Assembly (NCBI RefSeq): GCF_001999945.1
Contig: NZ_CP019650.1
Location: 930,001-994,000 of the forward strand
Direction: 5' to 3'
Length of the DNA: 64,000 nucleotides
Origin: Microbulbifer agarilyticus
GTDB lineage: Bacteria > Pseudomonadota > Gammaproteobacteria > Pseudomonadales > Cellvibrionaceae
The notes under the pieces are model-generated. The model saw only the letters and a program-made list of their open reading frames with translations, made no database searches and was not told the DNA's origin. Of this stretch, positions 33,211 to 43,520 are shown piece after piece; position 1 is the first letter of the stretch; every line of letters begins with the position of its first letter. Position numbers and translations under genes: made by a program.

Positions 33211-33681
33211 ATGGCAAGCAAGCGCGAACTTTTGGAAGAGCTTCTGGCTCCGGTGGTTGAATCACTGGATTGTGAACTGTGGGGGATTGATTACCAGACC
33301 CACGGTCGCAACGCCCTGCTGCGAATTTATATCGACGCCGAGCGTGGTATCTCCGTGGACGACTGTGAAAAGGTCAGTCGCCAGGTCAGCGCGGTGATGG
33401 ATGTAGAAGATCCCATCACCAGCAAGTACACCCTGGAAGTGTCCTCCCCCGGGATGGATCGCCCGCTGTACAAGCTGGAGCAGTACCAGCGTTATATCGG
33501 TGCCCAGGTTGAGTTGCGCCTGCGTATGCCATTGGACGGGCAGCGCAAATGGCGCGGTTTGTTGGCCGGTGTAGAGGGTGATGAGATCGTCCTGCGTATC
33601 GATAGCGAAAATGAATATTTGCTTCCCATCGACAGTATCGAGAAGGCAAATATCATTCCGCAATTTGATGACAGCGAATAA
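33211..33681 (+). CDS. rimP: Ribosome maturation factor RimP
   Basis: Cytoplasmic factor for 30S subunit maturation. The 156-residue protein starting at ATG 33211 begins [19 protein letters not shown] and contains the family motifs [34 protein letters not shown] and [11 protein letters not shown]. An upstream start at 33121 would add 30 residues of low-quality sequence with no family match, so I reject it. It opens the conserved rimP-nusA-infB group. The 190-base leader carries a T-rich stretch (33115-33130) after a GC-rich segment that could be an attenuator, and an imperfect palindrome near 33023-33049. Confidence 0.95.
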   Translation: MASKRELLEELLAPVVESLDCELWGIDYQTHGRNALLRIYIDAERGISVDDCEKVSRQVSAVMDVEDPITSKYTLEVSSPGMDRPLYKLEQYQRYIGAQVELRLRMPLDGQRKWRGLLAGVEGDEIVLRIDSENEYLLPIDSIEKANIIPQFDDSE

Positions 33682-33835
33682 GCGGTAACAGAGTTTCAGG
33701 CCTGAATTTTGGGCCAGTGTCCGGTTTTCGGGCCAACAATAAAGGGCAATGCGGAAGTAGTGGGTGGGACTACAGGTAACGGTTCCACCAAAGCATTGAA
33801 TAGTCAGCACGTAGCGTTTTTGAAGAGGCAGCTGC

Positions 33836-35338
33836 ATGAACAAAGAAATCTTGCTGGTAGCCGAAGCGGTTTCCAACGAGAAAGGCGTTGACCGGGATAT
33901 TATTTTCCAGGCAATCGAAGTGGCCCTTGCGACGGCTACCAAGAAGCGCTACGACGAAGATTCCACTATCGAGGTGATTATCGATCGCCAGAGTGGTGAC
34001 TATGAAACCTTCCGCAGCTGGGACGTTGTCGATGATGACACTCTGGCGGAGCTGGGTACCCAGTTCACTCTGGAAGAAGCCCATGAAAAAGATCCCGAGC
34101 TGAAAGCGGGTGACGTGTTTCGCGAGCAGGTGGAAAACGTAGGCTTCGGTCGTATCGCAGCGCAAACGGCCAAGCAGGTCATCGTACAGAAGGTCCGTGA
34201 AGCCGAGCGCGCCAAGATCGTCGATGAATATCGCGATCGCGTTGGCGAAATGGTCAGCGGTACCGTGAAGAAAGTGACCCGCGACTTTATCGCGGTGGAT
34301 CTGGGTAACAATGCCGAAGCGCGCCTGCCGCGCGATCAGCTGGTTGGCCGTGAGATTTTCCGCCTCGGCGATCGCGTACGCGCCATCCTGCTGGAAATCC
34401 AACCGGAAGCCCGCGGCCCGCAGCTGATGCTGAGTCGCTCCTGCCCGCAGATGCTGATCGAGCTGTTCCGCATTGAAGTGCCGGAAATCTCCGAGCAAGT
34501 GATCGAAATACGCGGTGCCGCTCGCGATCCGGGCCTGCGCGCCAAGATTGCCGTGAACACCAATGACGGTCGTATCGACCCGGTTGGCGCCTGTGTAGGT
34601 ATGCGCGGCGCGCGTGTTCAGGCGGTTTCCAACGAACTGTCTGGTGAGCGAGTGGACATCGTCCTGTGGGATGACAATCCGGCCCAGTTCGTGATCAACG
34701 CCATGGCACCTGCCGAGATCGAATCCATCGTGGTTGATGAAGATGCGGGCTCCATGGACGTAGCGGTAGCGGAAGAAAACCTGGCCATGGCGATTGGCCG
34801 CAGCGGCCAGAACGTACGTTTGGCTTCCGAGCTGACCGAATGGCAGATCAACGTAATGGGCGTTGACGAATGGCAGGCCAAGCAGGAAGCGGAGTCTGGC
34901 AGCATTATGGAAACTTTCATGGAGCGCCTGGATATCGACGAAGATGTTGCCGGCGTTCTTGTGGAAGAAGGTTTCACCTCCCTTGAGGAAGTGGCCTACG
35001 TACCCATCGAGGAAATGCTCGACATCGAAGGCTTTGACGAAGATATCGCCGAAGAATTGCGCGCCCGCGCCAAAGATGCCCTGCTGACCCAGGCGCTGGC
35101 TTCCGAAGAGGAGCTGGAAGCGTCCGAGCCGCAGGAAGATCTGTTGAACATGGAAGGTATGGATCGTCAGCTGGCGTTCCAGCTTGCCAGCCGCGGTGTT
35201 GCTTCTATGGAAGACCTGGCAGAGCAGGCGGTTGACGACCTGCTGGAAATTGAAGGCATGGACCAGGAACGTGCCGCAGCCCTGATTATGAAAGCACGCG
35301 AGCCGTGGTTCGCCGACGACAGTGATCAAGAGGCTTAA
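33836..35338 (+). CDS. nusA: Transcription termination/antitermination factor NusA
   Basis: Binds RNA polymerase and controls pausing, termination and antitermination. The 500-residue length matches gammaproteobacterial NusA. Visible domains: the N-terminal polymerase-binding domain (1-125, [18 protein letters not shown]), S1 (about 135-200, [16 protein letters not shown]), KH1/KH2 ([18 protein letters not shown] near 250 and [16 protein letters not shown] near 320), and two acidic repeats (about 365-425 and 435-490) that bind the alpha subunit in E. coli. The ATG at 33836 is preceded by GAAGAGG. infB follows after 146 bases that contain three GC-rich stem-loops (for example 35348-35365) but no T-run. 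Confidence 0.97.
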   Translation: MNKEILLVAEAVSNEKGVDRDIIFQAIEVALATATKKRYDEDSTIEVIIDRQSGDYETFRSWDVVDDDTLAELGTQFTLEEAHEKDPELKAGDVFREQVENVGFGRIAAQTAKQVIVQKVREAERAKIVDEYRDRVGEMVSGTVKKVTRDFIAVDLGNNAEARLPRDQLVGREIFRLGDRVRAILLEIQPEARGPQLMLSRSCPQMLIELFRIEVPEISEQVIEIRGAARDPGLRAKIAVNTNDGRIDPVGACVGMRGARVQAVSNELSGERVDIVLWDDNPAQFVINAMAPAEIESIVVDEDAGSMDVAVAEENLAMAIGRSGQNVRLASELTEWQINVMGVDEWQAKQEAESGSIMETFMERLDIDEDVAGVLVEEGFTSLEEVAYVPIEEMLDIEGFDEDIAEELRARAKDALLTQALASEEELEASEPQEDLLNMEGMDRQLAFQLASRGVASMEDLAEQAVDDLLEIEGMDQERAAALIMKAREPWFADDSDQEA

Positions 35339-35484
35339 TGCCCAAGTGCCGGGTGTGAGCCCGGCCCAGCGCGCCACTAAGTTGGCGGCGCGCACGCCCC
35401 GAATAGCCTGCTCGGCAGGCCAAGGGCGGAGCGGAAAGATGAATTGATACCGCGCCGCCGCAATGCGACTTTTTAGGAGAGAGA

Positions 35485-38310
35485 ATGGCCGAAGTAACAG
35501 TTAGCGAACTCGCCAAATCGGTTGGTGCCACCGAGGAGCGTCTGCTTAAGCAGATGCACGAAGCGGGTTTGCCCCACACTTCAGCGGATGCAAAGGTATC
35601 TGCAGAAGAGAAGCAGGTCCTGCTCAATTTCCTGAAAAGCAGCCACGGCAGCAGCAAAGGGGAAGAGGACGCCGCACCTCGCAAGATTACCCTCAAGCGT
35701 AAAACCACTACCACGCTGAAAACCGGCTCTGGCACCGGCCGCAAGACCGTGAATGTGGAAGTTCGCAAAAAGCGCACCTATGTGAAGCGCGCAGAGTCCG
35801 ACGCAGAACAGCCGCAAGAAGAAGTGGATACTTCCGCACTGAAGAAAGCGGAAGAAGAGCTGGCTGCGGCAGAGAAGGCTGCAGCGGAACGCGCTCTGGT
35901 TGAGAAGGAAGCTGCGGAAGCGGAAGCCCGCGCTAAAGCGGAAGCTCAAGCGAAAGAACAGGCTGAAAAAGAAGCCGCCGAGGCTGCCAAAGCGGAAGCG
36001 GAAGCCAAGGCTGCGGAAGCCGCCAAGGCAGAGAAGCCCGCCACCGAAGCCAAATCCGAAGCCAAGCCTGCGCCGAAAGCCAAGCCTGCGCCTGCTCCGG
36101 TTCGTTCCAGCTATGTGGACGATATTGAAGCCATGCGTATTGCCGCCATGGAGCGCCGCAAGAAAGAAGCGGAACGCGAAGCGGCAGAGCTGGAAGAGAA
36201 AAAGGCGCGCGTAGAAGCCGAGCGCAAGCGCGTTGAAGAAGAGCAGAAAGAACGCGCCGAAAAGGCCAAGCAGAAGGCCACCGCGGATACTTCTGGTGGC
36301 GTTAAGCCGTCCCTGCGTCGCAAGCAGGAAGCCGCTGTTGACAACAAAACCAGCGAAGACGATGAGCCGCGCAAGCGCCGCAGCAGCCGTCGCGGCAAGT
36401 CCGGCCCGAAAAAATCCAGCAAAACCTCCCTGTACGATGCCGCATTGGAAGTATTTGATGGGGACGACGACGGCAAGCGTGGCACCCGCTCTTTGTCCCG
36501 TCCTACGCTGAAAGTGAAGAACACACACGGCTTCAAAAAGCCGACAGGAAAGCAAGTGTACGAAGTACAACTGGGCGAGACGATTACCGTTGGTGAACTC
36601 GCCAAGCAGTTGAATGTTAAAGCTGGTGAGCTGATCAAACGCCTGATGAAAATGGGCGAAATGGTCACCATCAACCAGAGCTTGGATCGCGATACCGCGA
36701 CCCTGATTGTCGAAGAGATGGGCCACAAGGTGGTACTGGTCTCTGAGAATGCCCTGGAAGATGCGCTGGTTGCCGAGTCCCAGCAGGAAGGCGGCGAAGA
36801 CGTGAGCCGTGCCCCGGTTGTGACCGTTATGGGTCACGTTGACCACGGCAAAACCTCTCTGCTCGACTACATCCGTGAAACCAAAGTGGCGTCCGGTGAA
36901 GCCGGCGGTATTACCCAGCACATTGGTGCTTACCGGGTGAAGACCAGCCAGGGCGAGATTGCCTTCCTGGATACGCCGGGACACGCCGCGTTTACCGCCA
37001 TGCGTGCACGTGGTGCCCAGGCGACTGACGTGGTCATCCTGGTTGTGGCTGCGGACGACGGTGTAATGCCACAAACCGAAGAGGCCATCGCCCACGCCAA
37101 GGCTGCCGGTGTACCGCTGGTTGTGGCGATCAACAAATGTGATAAGGAAGCGGCAGATCCGGATCGTGTAAAGAACGAGCTGGCTGCGAAAGACGTGATT
37201 CCGGAAGACTGGGGCGGCGACACCCAGTTCATCGAAGTATCAGCCCACACCGGGCAGGGTATTGATGAGCTGCTGGAAGCTGTATCCCTGCAGTCCGAGA
37301 TGCTGGAATTGAAAGCCAAGGTCGGTGTACCGGCCACCGGTGTTGTGATCGAAGCGCGCCTGGAAAAAGGCCGCGGTGTGGTTGCCACCCTGCTGGTACA
37401 GAGCGGCGAGTTGCAGCGCGGTAATATCGTGTTGGCTGGCCAGAGCTACGGCCGTGTGCGTGCAATGACCAACGAACTGGGCAAATCCGTGAAAGAAGCG
37501 GGCCCATCCACACCGGTAGAGCTGCTGGGCCTGGATAGCACCCCGAATGCTGGTGACGAGTTCATGGTTGTGGCGGACGAGCGTAAAGCCCGCGAAGTTG
37601 CCGAACAGCGTGCAGACAAAGAGCGTACCGAGCGTATGCAGCGTCAGCAGGCTGCCAAGCTCGAAAACATGTTTGCCAACATGGAAGCCGGTGAGAAGAA
37701 AGTACTGCCGGTTGTGGTTAAGGCCGACGTACGTGGTTCCCTGGAAGCGATTCTGGCTGCGCTGGCGGATATCGGTAACGAAGAGGTATCTGTTAACGTG
37801 GTATCCAGTGGTGTAGGTGGTATCGCGGAAAACGATATCAACCTGGCTCTGACCTCTGGCGCGATCGTCATTGGTTTTAATACCCGTGCCGACGCCGCTG
37901 CACGCAAGCTGGCAGAAACCGAAAGTGTTGAAGTACGTTACTACAGCGTGATCTACAACCTGCTGGACGAAGTGAAGCAGGCCCTGTCTGGCATGCTGGA
38001 TCCGGAAGAGCGCGAAGAAATCGTTGGTATCGCCGAAGTGCGCGACGTATTCCGCTCCCCGAAACTTGGTGCCATTGCCGGTTGTATGGTTACCGAGGGT
38101 ACCGTGTACCGCAATAAGCCGATCCGCGTACTGCGTGACAACGTAGTGATCTACCAGGGCGACTTGGAATCCCTGCGTCGTTTCAAAGACGACGTGCAGG
38201 AAGTCCGCAACGGTATGGAATGTGGTATCGGCGTTAAAGACTACAATGACGTCAAGCCTGGCGATCAGATCGAAGTCTTCGACATCGTAAAAATCGCCCG
38301 CGAACTGTAA
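35485..38310 (+). CDS. infB: Translation initiation factor IF-2
   Basis: GTPase that brings formyl-Met initiator tRNA to the 30S subunit. The 941-residue protein has an N-terminal IF2N domain (1-50), a very long charged Ala/Glu/Lys linker with coiled-coil character (about 95-310), a second IF2N domain (about 350-415), then the G domain with GHVDHGKT near residue 450, [12 protein letters not shown] and SAHTGQG, and the C-terminal tRNA-binding domains ending [18 protein letters not shown] sits a few bases upstream of the ATG. Its location shortly after two initiator tRNA genes is fitting. Length is at the upper end for the family because of the linker. Confidence 0.97.
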   Translation: MAEVTVSELAKSVGATEERLLKQMHEAGLPHTSADAKVSAEEKQVLLNFLKSSHGSSKGEEDAAPRKITLKRKTTTTLKTGSGTGRKTVNVEVRKKRTYVKRAESDAEQPQEEVDTSALKKAEEELAAAEKAAAERALVEKEAAEAEARAKAEAQAKEQAEKEAAEAAKAEAEAKAAEAAKAEKPATEAKSEAKPAPKAKPAPAPVRSSYVDDIEAMRIAAMERRKKEAEREAAELEEKKARVEAERKRVEEEQKERAEKAKQKATADTSGGVKPSLRRKQEAAVDNKTSEDDEPRKRRSSRRGKSGPKKSSKTSLYDAALEVFDGDDDGKRGTRSLSRPTLKVKNTHGFKKPTGKQVYEVQLGETITVGELAKQLNVKAGELIKRLMKMGEMVTINQSLDRDTATLIVEEMGHKVVLVSENALEDALVAESQQEGGEDVSRAPVVTVMGHVDHGKTSLLDYIRETKVASGEAGGITQHIGAYRVKTSQGEIAFLDTPGHAAFTAMRARGAQATDVVILVVAADDGVMPQTEEAIAHAKAAGVPLVVAINKCDKEAADPDRVKNELAAKDVIPEDWGGDTQFIEVSAHTGQGIDELLEAVSLQSEMLELKAKVGVPATGVVIEARLEKGRGVVATLLVQSGELQRGNIVLAGQSYGRVRAMTNELGKSVKEAGPSTPVELLGLDSTPNAGDEFMVVADERKAREVAEQRADKERTERMQRQQAAKLENMFANMEAGEKKVLPVVVKADVRGSLEAILAALADIGNEEVSVNVVSSGVGGIAENDINLALTSGAIVIGFNTRADAAARKLAETESVEVRYYSVIYNLLDEVKQALSGMLDPEEREEIVGIAEVRDVFRSPKLGAIAGCMVTEGTVYRNKPIRVLRDNVVIYQGDLESLRRFKDDVQEVRNGMECGIGVKDYNDVKPGDQIEVFDIVKIAREL

Positions 38311-38317
38311 CGTTCTC

Positions 38318-38373
38318 TTTCGCCGGCAGCTGGGTCACCGCGGTTTTACCGCGGGACCTGGCTGTCGGCGAAA
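38318..38373 (+). other. Long stem-loop between infB and rbfA
   Basis: TTTCGCCG at 38318-38325 pairs with CGGCGAAA at 38366-38373, and the inner segment continues pairing through GCAGC/GCTGT and CCGCGG/CCGCGG with small bulges. No T-run follows, so it is more likely an RNA processing or stability element than a terminator. Confidence 0.6.
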
Positions 38374-38395
38374 TGCCATTCTTGATAGGTAAACA

Positions 38396-38794
38396 ATGGC
38401 CAAAGAATTCCATCGAGCCGACCGGGTTGCCGACGCCATGCGTCGTGAACTGGCGCGGCTGATTCAGCACGAAGTGCGCGACCCGCGTGTTGGCATGGTC
38501 AATGTCAACGACGTGGAAGTGAGCCGCGATCTCACCACTGCCAAAGTGTTTGTCACTTTGGTGGGCGAAGACGATCGCAGCAAGATCGATATTTCCATGG
38601 ACGCGCTGAACAAGGCTGCCGGCTTCCTGCGCAGCCAGCTTGCCAAGGAAATTCAGATCCGCACGATTCCCCGTTTGCAATTCCGCTACGACGAAACCTC
38701 TGTTCGTGGCCAGCACTTGTCGGCATTGATCGACAAGGCGGTGAAGTCCGACCAGAAAAAGTCTGACGACGAACCGGAAGAACAGAACGACTGA
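38396..38794 (+). CDS. rbfA: Ribosome-binding factor A
   Basis: A 132-residue KH-type factor for late 30S maturation and 16S processing. Typical motifs: RADRVADAMRRELARLIQHEVRDPRVG at the N-terminus, then TTAKVFVTLVG, and RTIPRLQFRYDET. The C-terminal tail is charged and short. The stop TGA shares its last base with the truB ATG, so the two are coupled. Confidence 0.96.
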   Translation: MAKEFHRADRVADAMRRELARLIQHEVRDPRVGMVNVNDVEVSRDLTTAKVFVTLVGEDDRSKIDISMDALNKAAGFLRSQLAKEIQIRTIPRLQFRYDETSVRGQHLSALIDKAVKSDQKKSDDEPEEQND

Positions 38795-39744
38795 TGGGCC
38801 GCAGACCAAAATGGGGCCGGCAGGTAAATGGTGTGCTGTTGCTGAACAAGCCCACCGGTATTTCTGCCAACGACGCCCTGCAACGAGCCAAACGCCTGTT
38901 CTTTGCCAATCGCGCTGGCCACACCGGTGCACTGGACCCGCTGGCGACCGGCGTACTGCCGGTATGCTTCGGTGAGGCGACCAAGTTCTCCCAGTACCTG
39001 CTGGATGCGGACAAGCGCTATCGCAGTACCTTCTGTCTTGGTATGACCACTGAAACTGGTGATGCGGACGGCGATGTCGTGGCCACTAGTGATGCCTCGG
39101 CGATCACCGAGCAGCAGGTACTTGATGCCATGGCGGATTTCCGCGGCACTATCAGCCAGGTGCCGTCCATGTATTCCGCGCTGAAGCATAATGGCCAGCC
39201 GCTATACAAGCTGGCGCGTCAGGGCATTGAAGTAGAGCGTGAAGCGCGCCAGGTGAAGATTTTCTCCTACGAGTTGCTGAGCTTCATCCCGGCCGCAGAT
39301 TCTCCAGACAAGCTGCCCAGGGCAGAGGTCGAAGTGCACTGCTCCAAGGGCACCTATGTACGCAGTCTCGCTGAAGATTTGGGTAAGGCGCTGGGTGTGG
39401 GGGCTTTTGTCGAAAAGCTGCACCGCATTGCCGCGGGTCCCTATCACGAAGACGACGCGGTCACCTTGGATGAGCTGACCGAAGAGCGTGGGGAAGACCG
39501 CGCCGAAGTACTCGATCACCACTTGTTGCCAGAGGATTCTCCCGCCTCTGGGCTGCCCAAAATGATCCTCGCGGATGACACGGGTTACTATCTGCGTCAG
39601 GGGCAACCGGTTATGGATCTGCAGGTCTATCGCTTGGGCGACGAAGGTGATATGGTGCGCCTCTTCCTGGAAAGTGGTGAATTTCTGGGCGTTGGAGAGA
39701 TTACTGATGACGGGCGGGTTGCCCCCCGCCGGTTGGTAAAATAA
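38794..39744 (+). CDS. truB: tRNA pseudouridine(55) synthase TruB
   Basis: Makes pseudouridine 55 in the T-loop of tRNAs. The 316-residue protein has GVLLLNKPTGISANDAL, the catalytic motif GHTGALDPLATG (catalytic Asp about residue 50), YRSTFCLG, VPSMYSALKHNGQPLYKLAR and CSKGTYVRSLAEDLG, all signature blocks. The last 70 residues form the C-terminal PUA-like domain. It overlaps rbfA by one base, as in many relatives. Confidence 0.97.
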   Translation: MGRRPKWGRQVNGVLLLNKPTGISANDALQRAKRLFFANRAGHTGALDPLATGVLPVCFGEATKFSQYLLDADKRYRSTFCLGMTTETGDADGDVVATSDASAITEQQVLDAMADFRGTISQVPSMYSALKHNGQPLYKLARQGIEVEREARQVKIFSYELLSFIPAADSPDKLPRAEVEVHCSKGTYVRSLAEDLGKALGVGAFVEKLHRIAAGPYHEDDAVTLDELTEERGEDRAEVLDHHLLPEDSPASGLPKMILADDTGYYLRQGQPVMDLQVYRLGDEGDMVRLFLESGEFLGVGEITDDGRVAPRRLVK

Positions 39745-39836
39745 CCCGCAGGAGCCGGTTTTCCGGCGAATACGGGGAATAAGCGACTAGCTGGTCTGTA
39801 AACATGCACGGGCCAGCCGAATTTTCAAAGCATGTT

Positions 39837-39855
39837 ACGAACGAGGTAATTCGTT
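39837..39855 (+). promoter_or_regulatory. Hairpin masking the rpsO ribosome binding site
   Basis: ACGAA at 39837-39841 can pair with TTCGT at 39850-39854, or AACGA at 39840-39844 with TCGTT at 39851-39855, with the Shine-Dalgarno GAGG in the loop directly before the ATG at 39856. The two alternatives fit a small switch; in E. coli, S15 represses its own mRNA at a pseudoknot over the start. The equivalence is inferred. Confidence 0.5.
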
Positions 39856-40125
39856 ATGGCACTGTCTGCAAACGAAAAAGCAGCCATCCTGAAAGAGCAT
39901 GGCCAGTCTGAAGGTGATACCGGTTCTCCGGAAGTTCAGGTAGCCCTGCTGACTGCCAACATCAACAAGCTTCAGGGTCACTTTGCTTCTCATAAGCAAG
40001 ACCACCACTCCCGTCGTGGTTTGATCCGTATGGTAAACCAGCGTCGTAAGCTGCTGGACTACCTGAAGCGCAAGGATCTGACCCGTTACGCTCAGCTGAT
40101 CGCCAAGCTCGGCCTGCGTCGCTAA
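39856..40125 (+). CDS. rpsO: 30S ribosomal protein S15
   Basis: The 89-residue primary 16S-binding protein of the 30S platform. Signature text is present: [19 protein letters not shown], then [29 protein letters not shown], with the conserved His and Asp residues that contact helix 22. Length is exactly that of E. coli S15. A strong terminator follows and pnp starts 242 bases later, the classic rpsO-pnp pair. Confidence 0.98.
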   Translation: MALSANEKAAILKEHGQSEGDTGSPEVQVALLTANINKLQGHFASHKQDHHSRRGLIRMVNQRRKLLDYLKRKDLTRYAQLIAKLGLRR

Positions 40126-40132
40126 GACCCTG

Positions 40133-40166
40133 ACAATGCCCGCCTCTGGCGGGCATTGTTCTTTTT
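40133..40166 (+). terminator. Intrinsic terminator after rpsO
   Basis: A perfect 12-base stem, ACAATGCCCGCC at 40133-40144 with its complement at 40148-40159, a three-base loop, then TCTTTTT. As in E. coli it probably lets part of the transcripts continue into pnp. Confidence 0.95.
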
Positions 40167-40320
40167 AGTTCTTGTATAAATGCTGCTTTACACGCATTGA
40201 GTTGCAGGAACGAGTGAATATAGGAATTTCGGGGAGTCGGTTAAGTAGTTCCCCGGGATTGTCGGTATACGTTACAGGCCGGCAACCATCGTCCGTTTGT
40301 TTGCGGGCGAACACTGTAGG

Positions 40321-40344
40321 GGCTGTTGGAATGGGCCAGCAGCC
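40321..40344 (+). promoter_or_regulatory. Stem-loop in the pnp leader
   Basis: GGCTGTTGG at 40321-40329 pairs with CCAGCAGCC at 40336-40344 (one G-T pair) around a six-base loop, 24 bases before the pnp start. In E. coli a leader hairpin cut by RNase III mediates PNPase autoregulation; this may be the counterpart. Confidence 0.5.
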
Positions 40345-40367
40345 GTAAGGAAACAGGAAAGAAACTA

Positions 40368-42485
40368 GTGAATCCAGTAACCAAAACATTCCAGTACGGA
40401 AAAGATCAAGTCACCATCGAGACTGGCCGAGTTGCACGCCAGGCCACCGGCGCAGCGCTGGTCACCATCGGTGAAACCGTTGTGTTGTGTACCGTTGTTG
40501 GCGCCAAAGAAGCCAGACCAGATCAGGGCTTCTTCCCGCTGTCCGTACACTATGTAGAAAAAGCCTACGCAGCCGGCAAGATCCCCGGTGGTTTTTTCAA
40601 GCGTGAAGGCCGTCCGTCTGAGAAAGAAACTCTGACTTCCCGCCTGATCGACCGTCCGATCCGTCCGCTGTTCCCGAATGGCTTCATGAACGAAGTACAG
40701 GTGATGATCACTGTACTGTCCGCTGAGAAAGACGTAGATCCGGATATCGCCGGCATGATCGGCACCTCTGCCGCCCTGTCTGTTTCCGGTATTCCTTTCG
40801 CGGGCCCGATTGGTGCTGCCCGTGTTGGTTACACCGAGAAAGACGGCTACATCCTGAACCCTGGCTATGCCGCTCTGAAAGAGTCTGAGCTGGACATGGT
40901 TGTTGCCGGTACCAAAGATGCGGTACTGATGGTTGAGTCCGAAGCTGCGGAGCTGCCGGAAGACATCATGCTGGGCGCGGTACTGTACGCCCACCAGGAA
41001 ATGCAGGCGGTTGTTAAAGTCTGTGCAGAACTGAAATCCGAAGCGGGCAAGCCCACTTGGGACTGGCAGGCGGAAGCGGTTAACGAAGAACTGAAGTCTG
41101 CGCTGGAAGCCCAGTTCGGTGAGAAAGTCGCTGAAGCCTACAAAATTACCGACAAGCAAGCGCGTACTACCCGTCTGGGCGAGCTGCGTAACGAAGTGGC
41201 TGAAGCCCTGTCTTCTGATGAGCTGGACGAAGGCACGGTTAAGAGCTACTTCGGCAAGCTGGAGAAGAAGACCGTACGTGGCGCTGTGGTACGTGGTGAG
41301 CCGCGTATCGACGGCCGCGACACCAAAACGGTACGCCCGATTTCCGTAGAAGTTGGCGTTCTGCCCAAGAGCCACGGTTCCTCGCTGTTCACCCGTGGTG
41401 AAACCCAGGCGCTGGTGGTTTCCACTCTGGGTGCGACCCGTGATGCACAGATCATCGACGCCCTGGAAGGCGAGCGTAAAGATTACTTCATGCTGCACTA
41501 CAACTTCCCTCCCTACTCTGTAGGTGAAGCGGGTCGTGTTGGTGCTACTAGCCGTCGTGAAATCGGCCACGGCCGTCTGGCCCGTCGTGGTATCGCTGCG
41601 GTACTGCCGAACCCGGAAGAGTTCCCTTATACCCTGCGTGTGGTATCCGAGATCACCGAATCCAACGGTTCCAGCTCCATGGCATCTGTGTGTGGTTCCA
41701 GCCTGGCTCTGATGGACGCGGGTGTTCCGCTGAAGGCGCCGGTTGCCGGTATCGCCATGGGCCTGGTGAAGGAAGATGAAGGCTTTGCCGTGCTGACCGA
41801 TATCCTGGGTGACGAAGACCACCTTGGCGACATGGACTTCAAAGTAGCCGGTACCGCTTCTGGTGTGACCGCGTTGCAGATGGACATCAAGATCGAAGGC
41901 ATTACCGAAGAGATCATGGAGACCGCACTGGAGCAAGCTCTGCACGCGCGTCTGCACATCCTCGCGGAAATGAACAAGGTCATCGGTGCTTCCCGCGACG
42001 TGGTTAACGAAAACGCTCCGCGTTACGCCACCCTGAAAATCCATCCGGACAAGATCCGCGACGTGATCGGCAAAGGTGGTGCGACCATTCGCTCCATCAC
42101 CGAAGATACCGGTGCAACCATCGACATCGAAGATGATGGTACCGTGAAGGTGTTCGGTGAAGACGGTGAGAGCCTGGAAGCAGCGGTAACCCGCATCGAG
42201 GAAATCACCGCAGAAGCCGAAATCGGCGCGATCTACGAAGGTAAGGTTGTGCGCATCGTGGACTTCGGTGCGTTTGTTAACTTCCTGCCGGGTAAAGATG
42301 GTCTGGTACACATTTCCCAGATCGCGGAAGAGCGCGTAAATGCGGTTACCGACTACCTGAGCGAAGGCCAGATGGTGAAGGTCAAGGTACTGGACGTAGA
42401 TCAGCGCGGCCGCATCAAGCTGTCCATCAAGGAAGCCAAAGCCGATGAAGCCGAGCAGGCGGATGAGGCGACTGGCGAGGAGTAA
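40368..42485 (+). CDS. pnp: Polyribonucleotide nucleotidyltransferase (PNPase)
   Basis: Phosphorolytic 3'-5' exoribonuclease of the RNA degradosome. From GTG 40368 the protein has 705 residues, the normal size: first RNase PH domain ([24 protein letters not shown]), a helical linker, second RNase PH domain with [15 protein letters not shown] and the metal site [18 protein letters not shown] domain ([15 protein letters not shown] near 555) and S1 domain ([20 protein letters not shown] near 625), ending in an acidic tail. AGGAAAG upstream supports GTG 40368; a TTG at 40326 would put 14 extra residues into the leader hairpin, so I reject it. Confidence 0.97.
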   Translation: MNPVTKTFQYGKDQVTIETGRVARQATGAALVTIGETVVLCTVVGAKEARPDQGFFPLSVHYVEKAYAAGKIPGGFFKREGRPSEKETLTSRLIDRPIRPLFPNGFMNEVQVMITVLSAEKDVDPDIAGMIGTSAALSVSGIPFAGPIGAARVGYTEKDGYILNPGYAALKESELDMVVAGTKDAVLMVESEAAELPEDIMLGAVLYAHQEMQAVVKVCAELKSEAGKPTWDWQAEAVNEELKSALEAQFGEKVAEAYKITDKQARTTRLGELRNEVAEALSSDELDEGTVKSYFGKLEKKTVRGAVVRGEPRIDGRDTKTVRPISVEVGVLPKSHGSSLFTRGETQALVVSTLGATRDAQIIDALEGERKDYFMLHYNFPPYSVGEAGRVGATSRREIGHGRLARRGIAAVLPNPEEFPYTLRVVSEITESNGSSSMASVCGSSLALMDAGVPLKAPVAGIAMGLVKEDEGFAVLTDILGDEDHLGDMDFKVAGTASGVTALQMDIKIEGITEEIMETALEQALHARLHILAEMNKVIGASRDVVNENAPRYATLKIHPDKIRDVIGKGGATIRSITEDTGATIDIEDDGTVKVFGEDGESLEAAVTRIEEITAEAEIGAIYEGKVVRIVDFGAFVNFLPGKDGLVHISQIAEERVNAVTDYLSEGQMVKVKVLDVDQRGRIKLSIKEAKADEAEQADEATGEE

Positions 42486-42520
42486 TCCCCGCTGGTTTCC
42501 AGGCCCACTTGCGGGCCGAC

Positions 42521-42553
42521 AAAAACGGTGGCTATATGCCACCGTTTTTTTTG
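42521..42553 (+). terminator. Intrinsic terminator after pnp
   Basis: AAAACGGTGGC and GCCACCGTTTT pair around TATAT and run into eight T bases. Confidence 0.94.
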
Positions 42554-42603
42554 CTTTAAATTTGGCAAAAATCTGAAGGGACGAGAGCAATGAGGAGTGT
42601 GAA

Positions 42604-43428
42604 GTGGAAGTGCTATTGATTTACCTGCTGGTAGGGATAGGAGCGGGCACCATCGCCGGCTTGTTTGGTGTCGGCGGGGGCCTGATCATCGTGCCGGCAC
42701 TGGTGCTGGTGTTTGCCGCTCAGGGCATTGCACCGGAGATTCTCACCCATATGGCGGTGGGGACCTCACTCGCTACCATCATCATCACCTCCATCAGCTC
42801 CATTCGCACCCATCATCTCAAGGGGGCGGTGGACTGGAGTATTGTGGCTGCCATGGCACCGGGTATCTTGATTGGCTCCTGGATTGGCGGTATGACCGCC
42901 GATTGGCTGAGCGGCGCCTGGCTACAGTTGCTGATTGGTGTTTTTGCTGTAGGTATCGCGCTCAAGATGTGGCGCGACGGCCTGCGCACGGCGCAGCTCG
43001 TCAATGACGGCAGCCGTGTCCCGGGCAGGGCGGGGCTCTCGCTCGCCGGTGGCTTTATCGGTTGGGTTTCGGCGATATTTGGTATTGGTGGTGGGTCGCT
43101 GACGGTGCCATTCCTTAGCCGATGCCATGTGGTCATCCAGCGTGCGGTGGCGACTTCTGCAGCCTGTGGTCTGCCCATTGCCGTCGCCGGCGCGCTCAGC
43201 TTCGCCGTCCAGGGTTGGAATAACCCTCAGCTGCCGGAGTGGAGTAGCGGCTATATCTACTGGCCTGCATTTCTCGGCATTGTGCTCGCCAGTACCTGGT
43301 TCGCCCGCCTCGGCGCGCTACTTGCGCACAAGCTTTCACCGCAATTATTGAAGAACTGCTTTGCCGGTCTGTTGTTCCTGATTGGTGCGCGCTTTATCTG
43401 GCTGAACTATGGAGTAGTTTTCGGTTGA
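42604..43428 (+). CDS. TauE/SafE-family membrane permease (putative sulfite/organosulfonate exporter)
   Basis: A 274-residue inner-membrane protein with about eight hydrophobic segments. The opening LLVGIGAGTIAGLFGVGGGLIIVPALV and the internal partner FIGWVSAIFGIGGGSLTVPFL are the two repeated glycine motifs of the TauE/SafE (DUF81) family. These proteins export or import sulfite, sulfoacetate or other small anions; the substrate cannot be told from sequence. GTG start at 42604, with GAGGAG about ten bases upstream; an ATG at 42590 is out of frame. It stands alone between the pnp terminator and a bidirectional terminator. Confidence 0.92.
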   Translation: MEVLLIYLLVGIGAGTIAGLFGVGGGLIIVPALVLVFAAQGIAPEILTHMAVGTSLATIIITSISSIRTHHLKGAVDWSIVAAMAPGILIGSWIGGMTADWLSGAWLQLLIGVFAVGIALKMWRDGLRTAQLVNDGSRVPGRAGLSLAGGFIGWVSAIFGIGGGSLTVPFLSRCHVVIQRAVATSAACGLPIAVAGALSFAVQGWNNPQLPEWSSGYIYWPAFLGIVLASTWFARLGALLAHKLSPQLLKNCFAGLLFLIGARFIWLNYGVVFG

Positions 43429-43463
43429 CCCAGCCTTCGCCTGTGTCGAAAACAGTGCACATA

Positions 43464-43502
43464 AAAAAGGCCGCTGCGGGTAACCGCAGCGGCCTTTTTA
43501 AT
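43464..43502. terminator. Bidirectional terminator between convergent genes
   Basis: A perfect 16-base stem with A-tract on one side and T-tract on the other, arms 43464-43479 and 43484-43499. It can end both the permease transcript on the plus strand and the peptide transporter transcript on the minus strand. Confidence 0.95.
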
Positions 43503-43520
43503 TACTTTGTAATCGAGTGA

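Noticed and set aside
33770..35395. A 541-codon frame on the minus strand opposite nusA
   Set aside because: Antisense shadow of nusA without protein-like features.
40365..42590. A 741-codon frame on the minus strand opposite pnp
   Set aside because: It crosses the pnp terminator and is the mirror of a strongly conserved gene.
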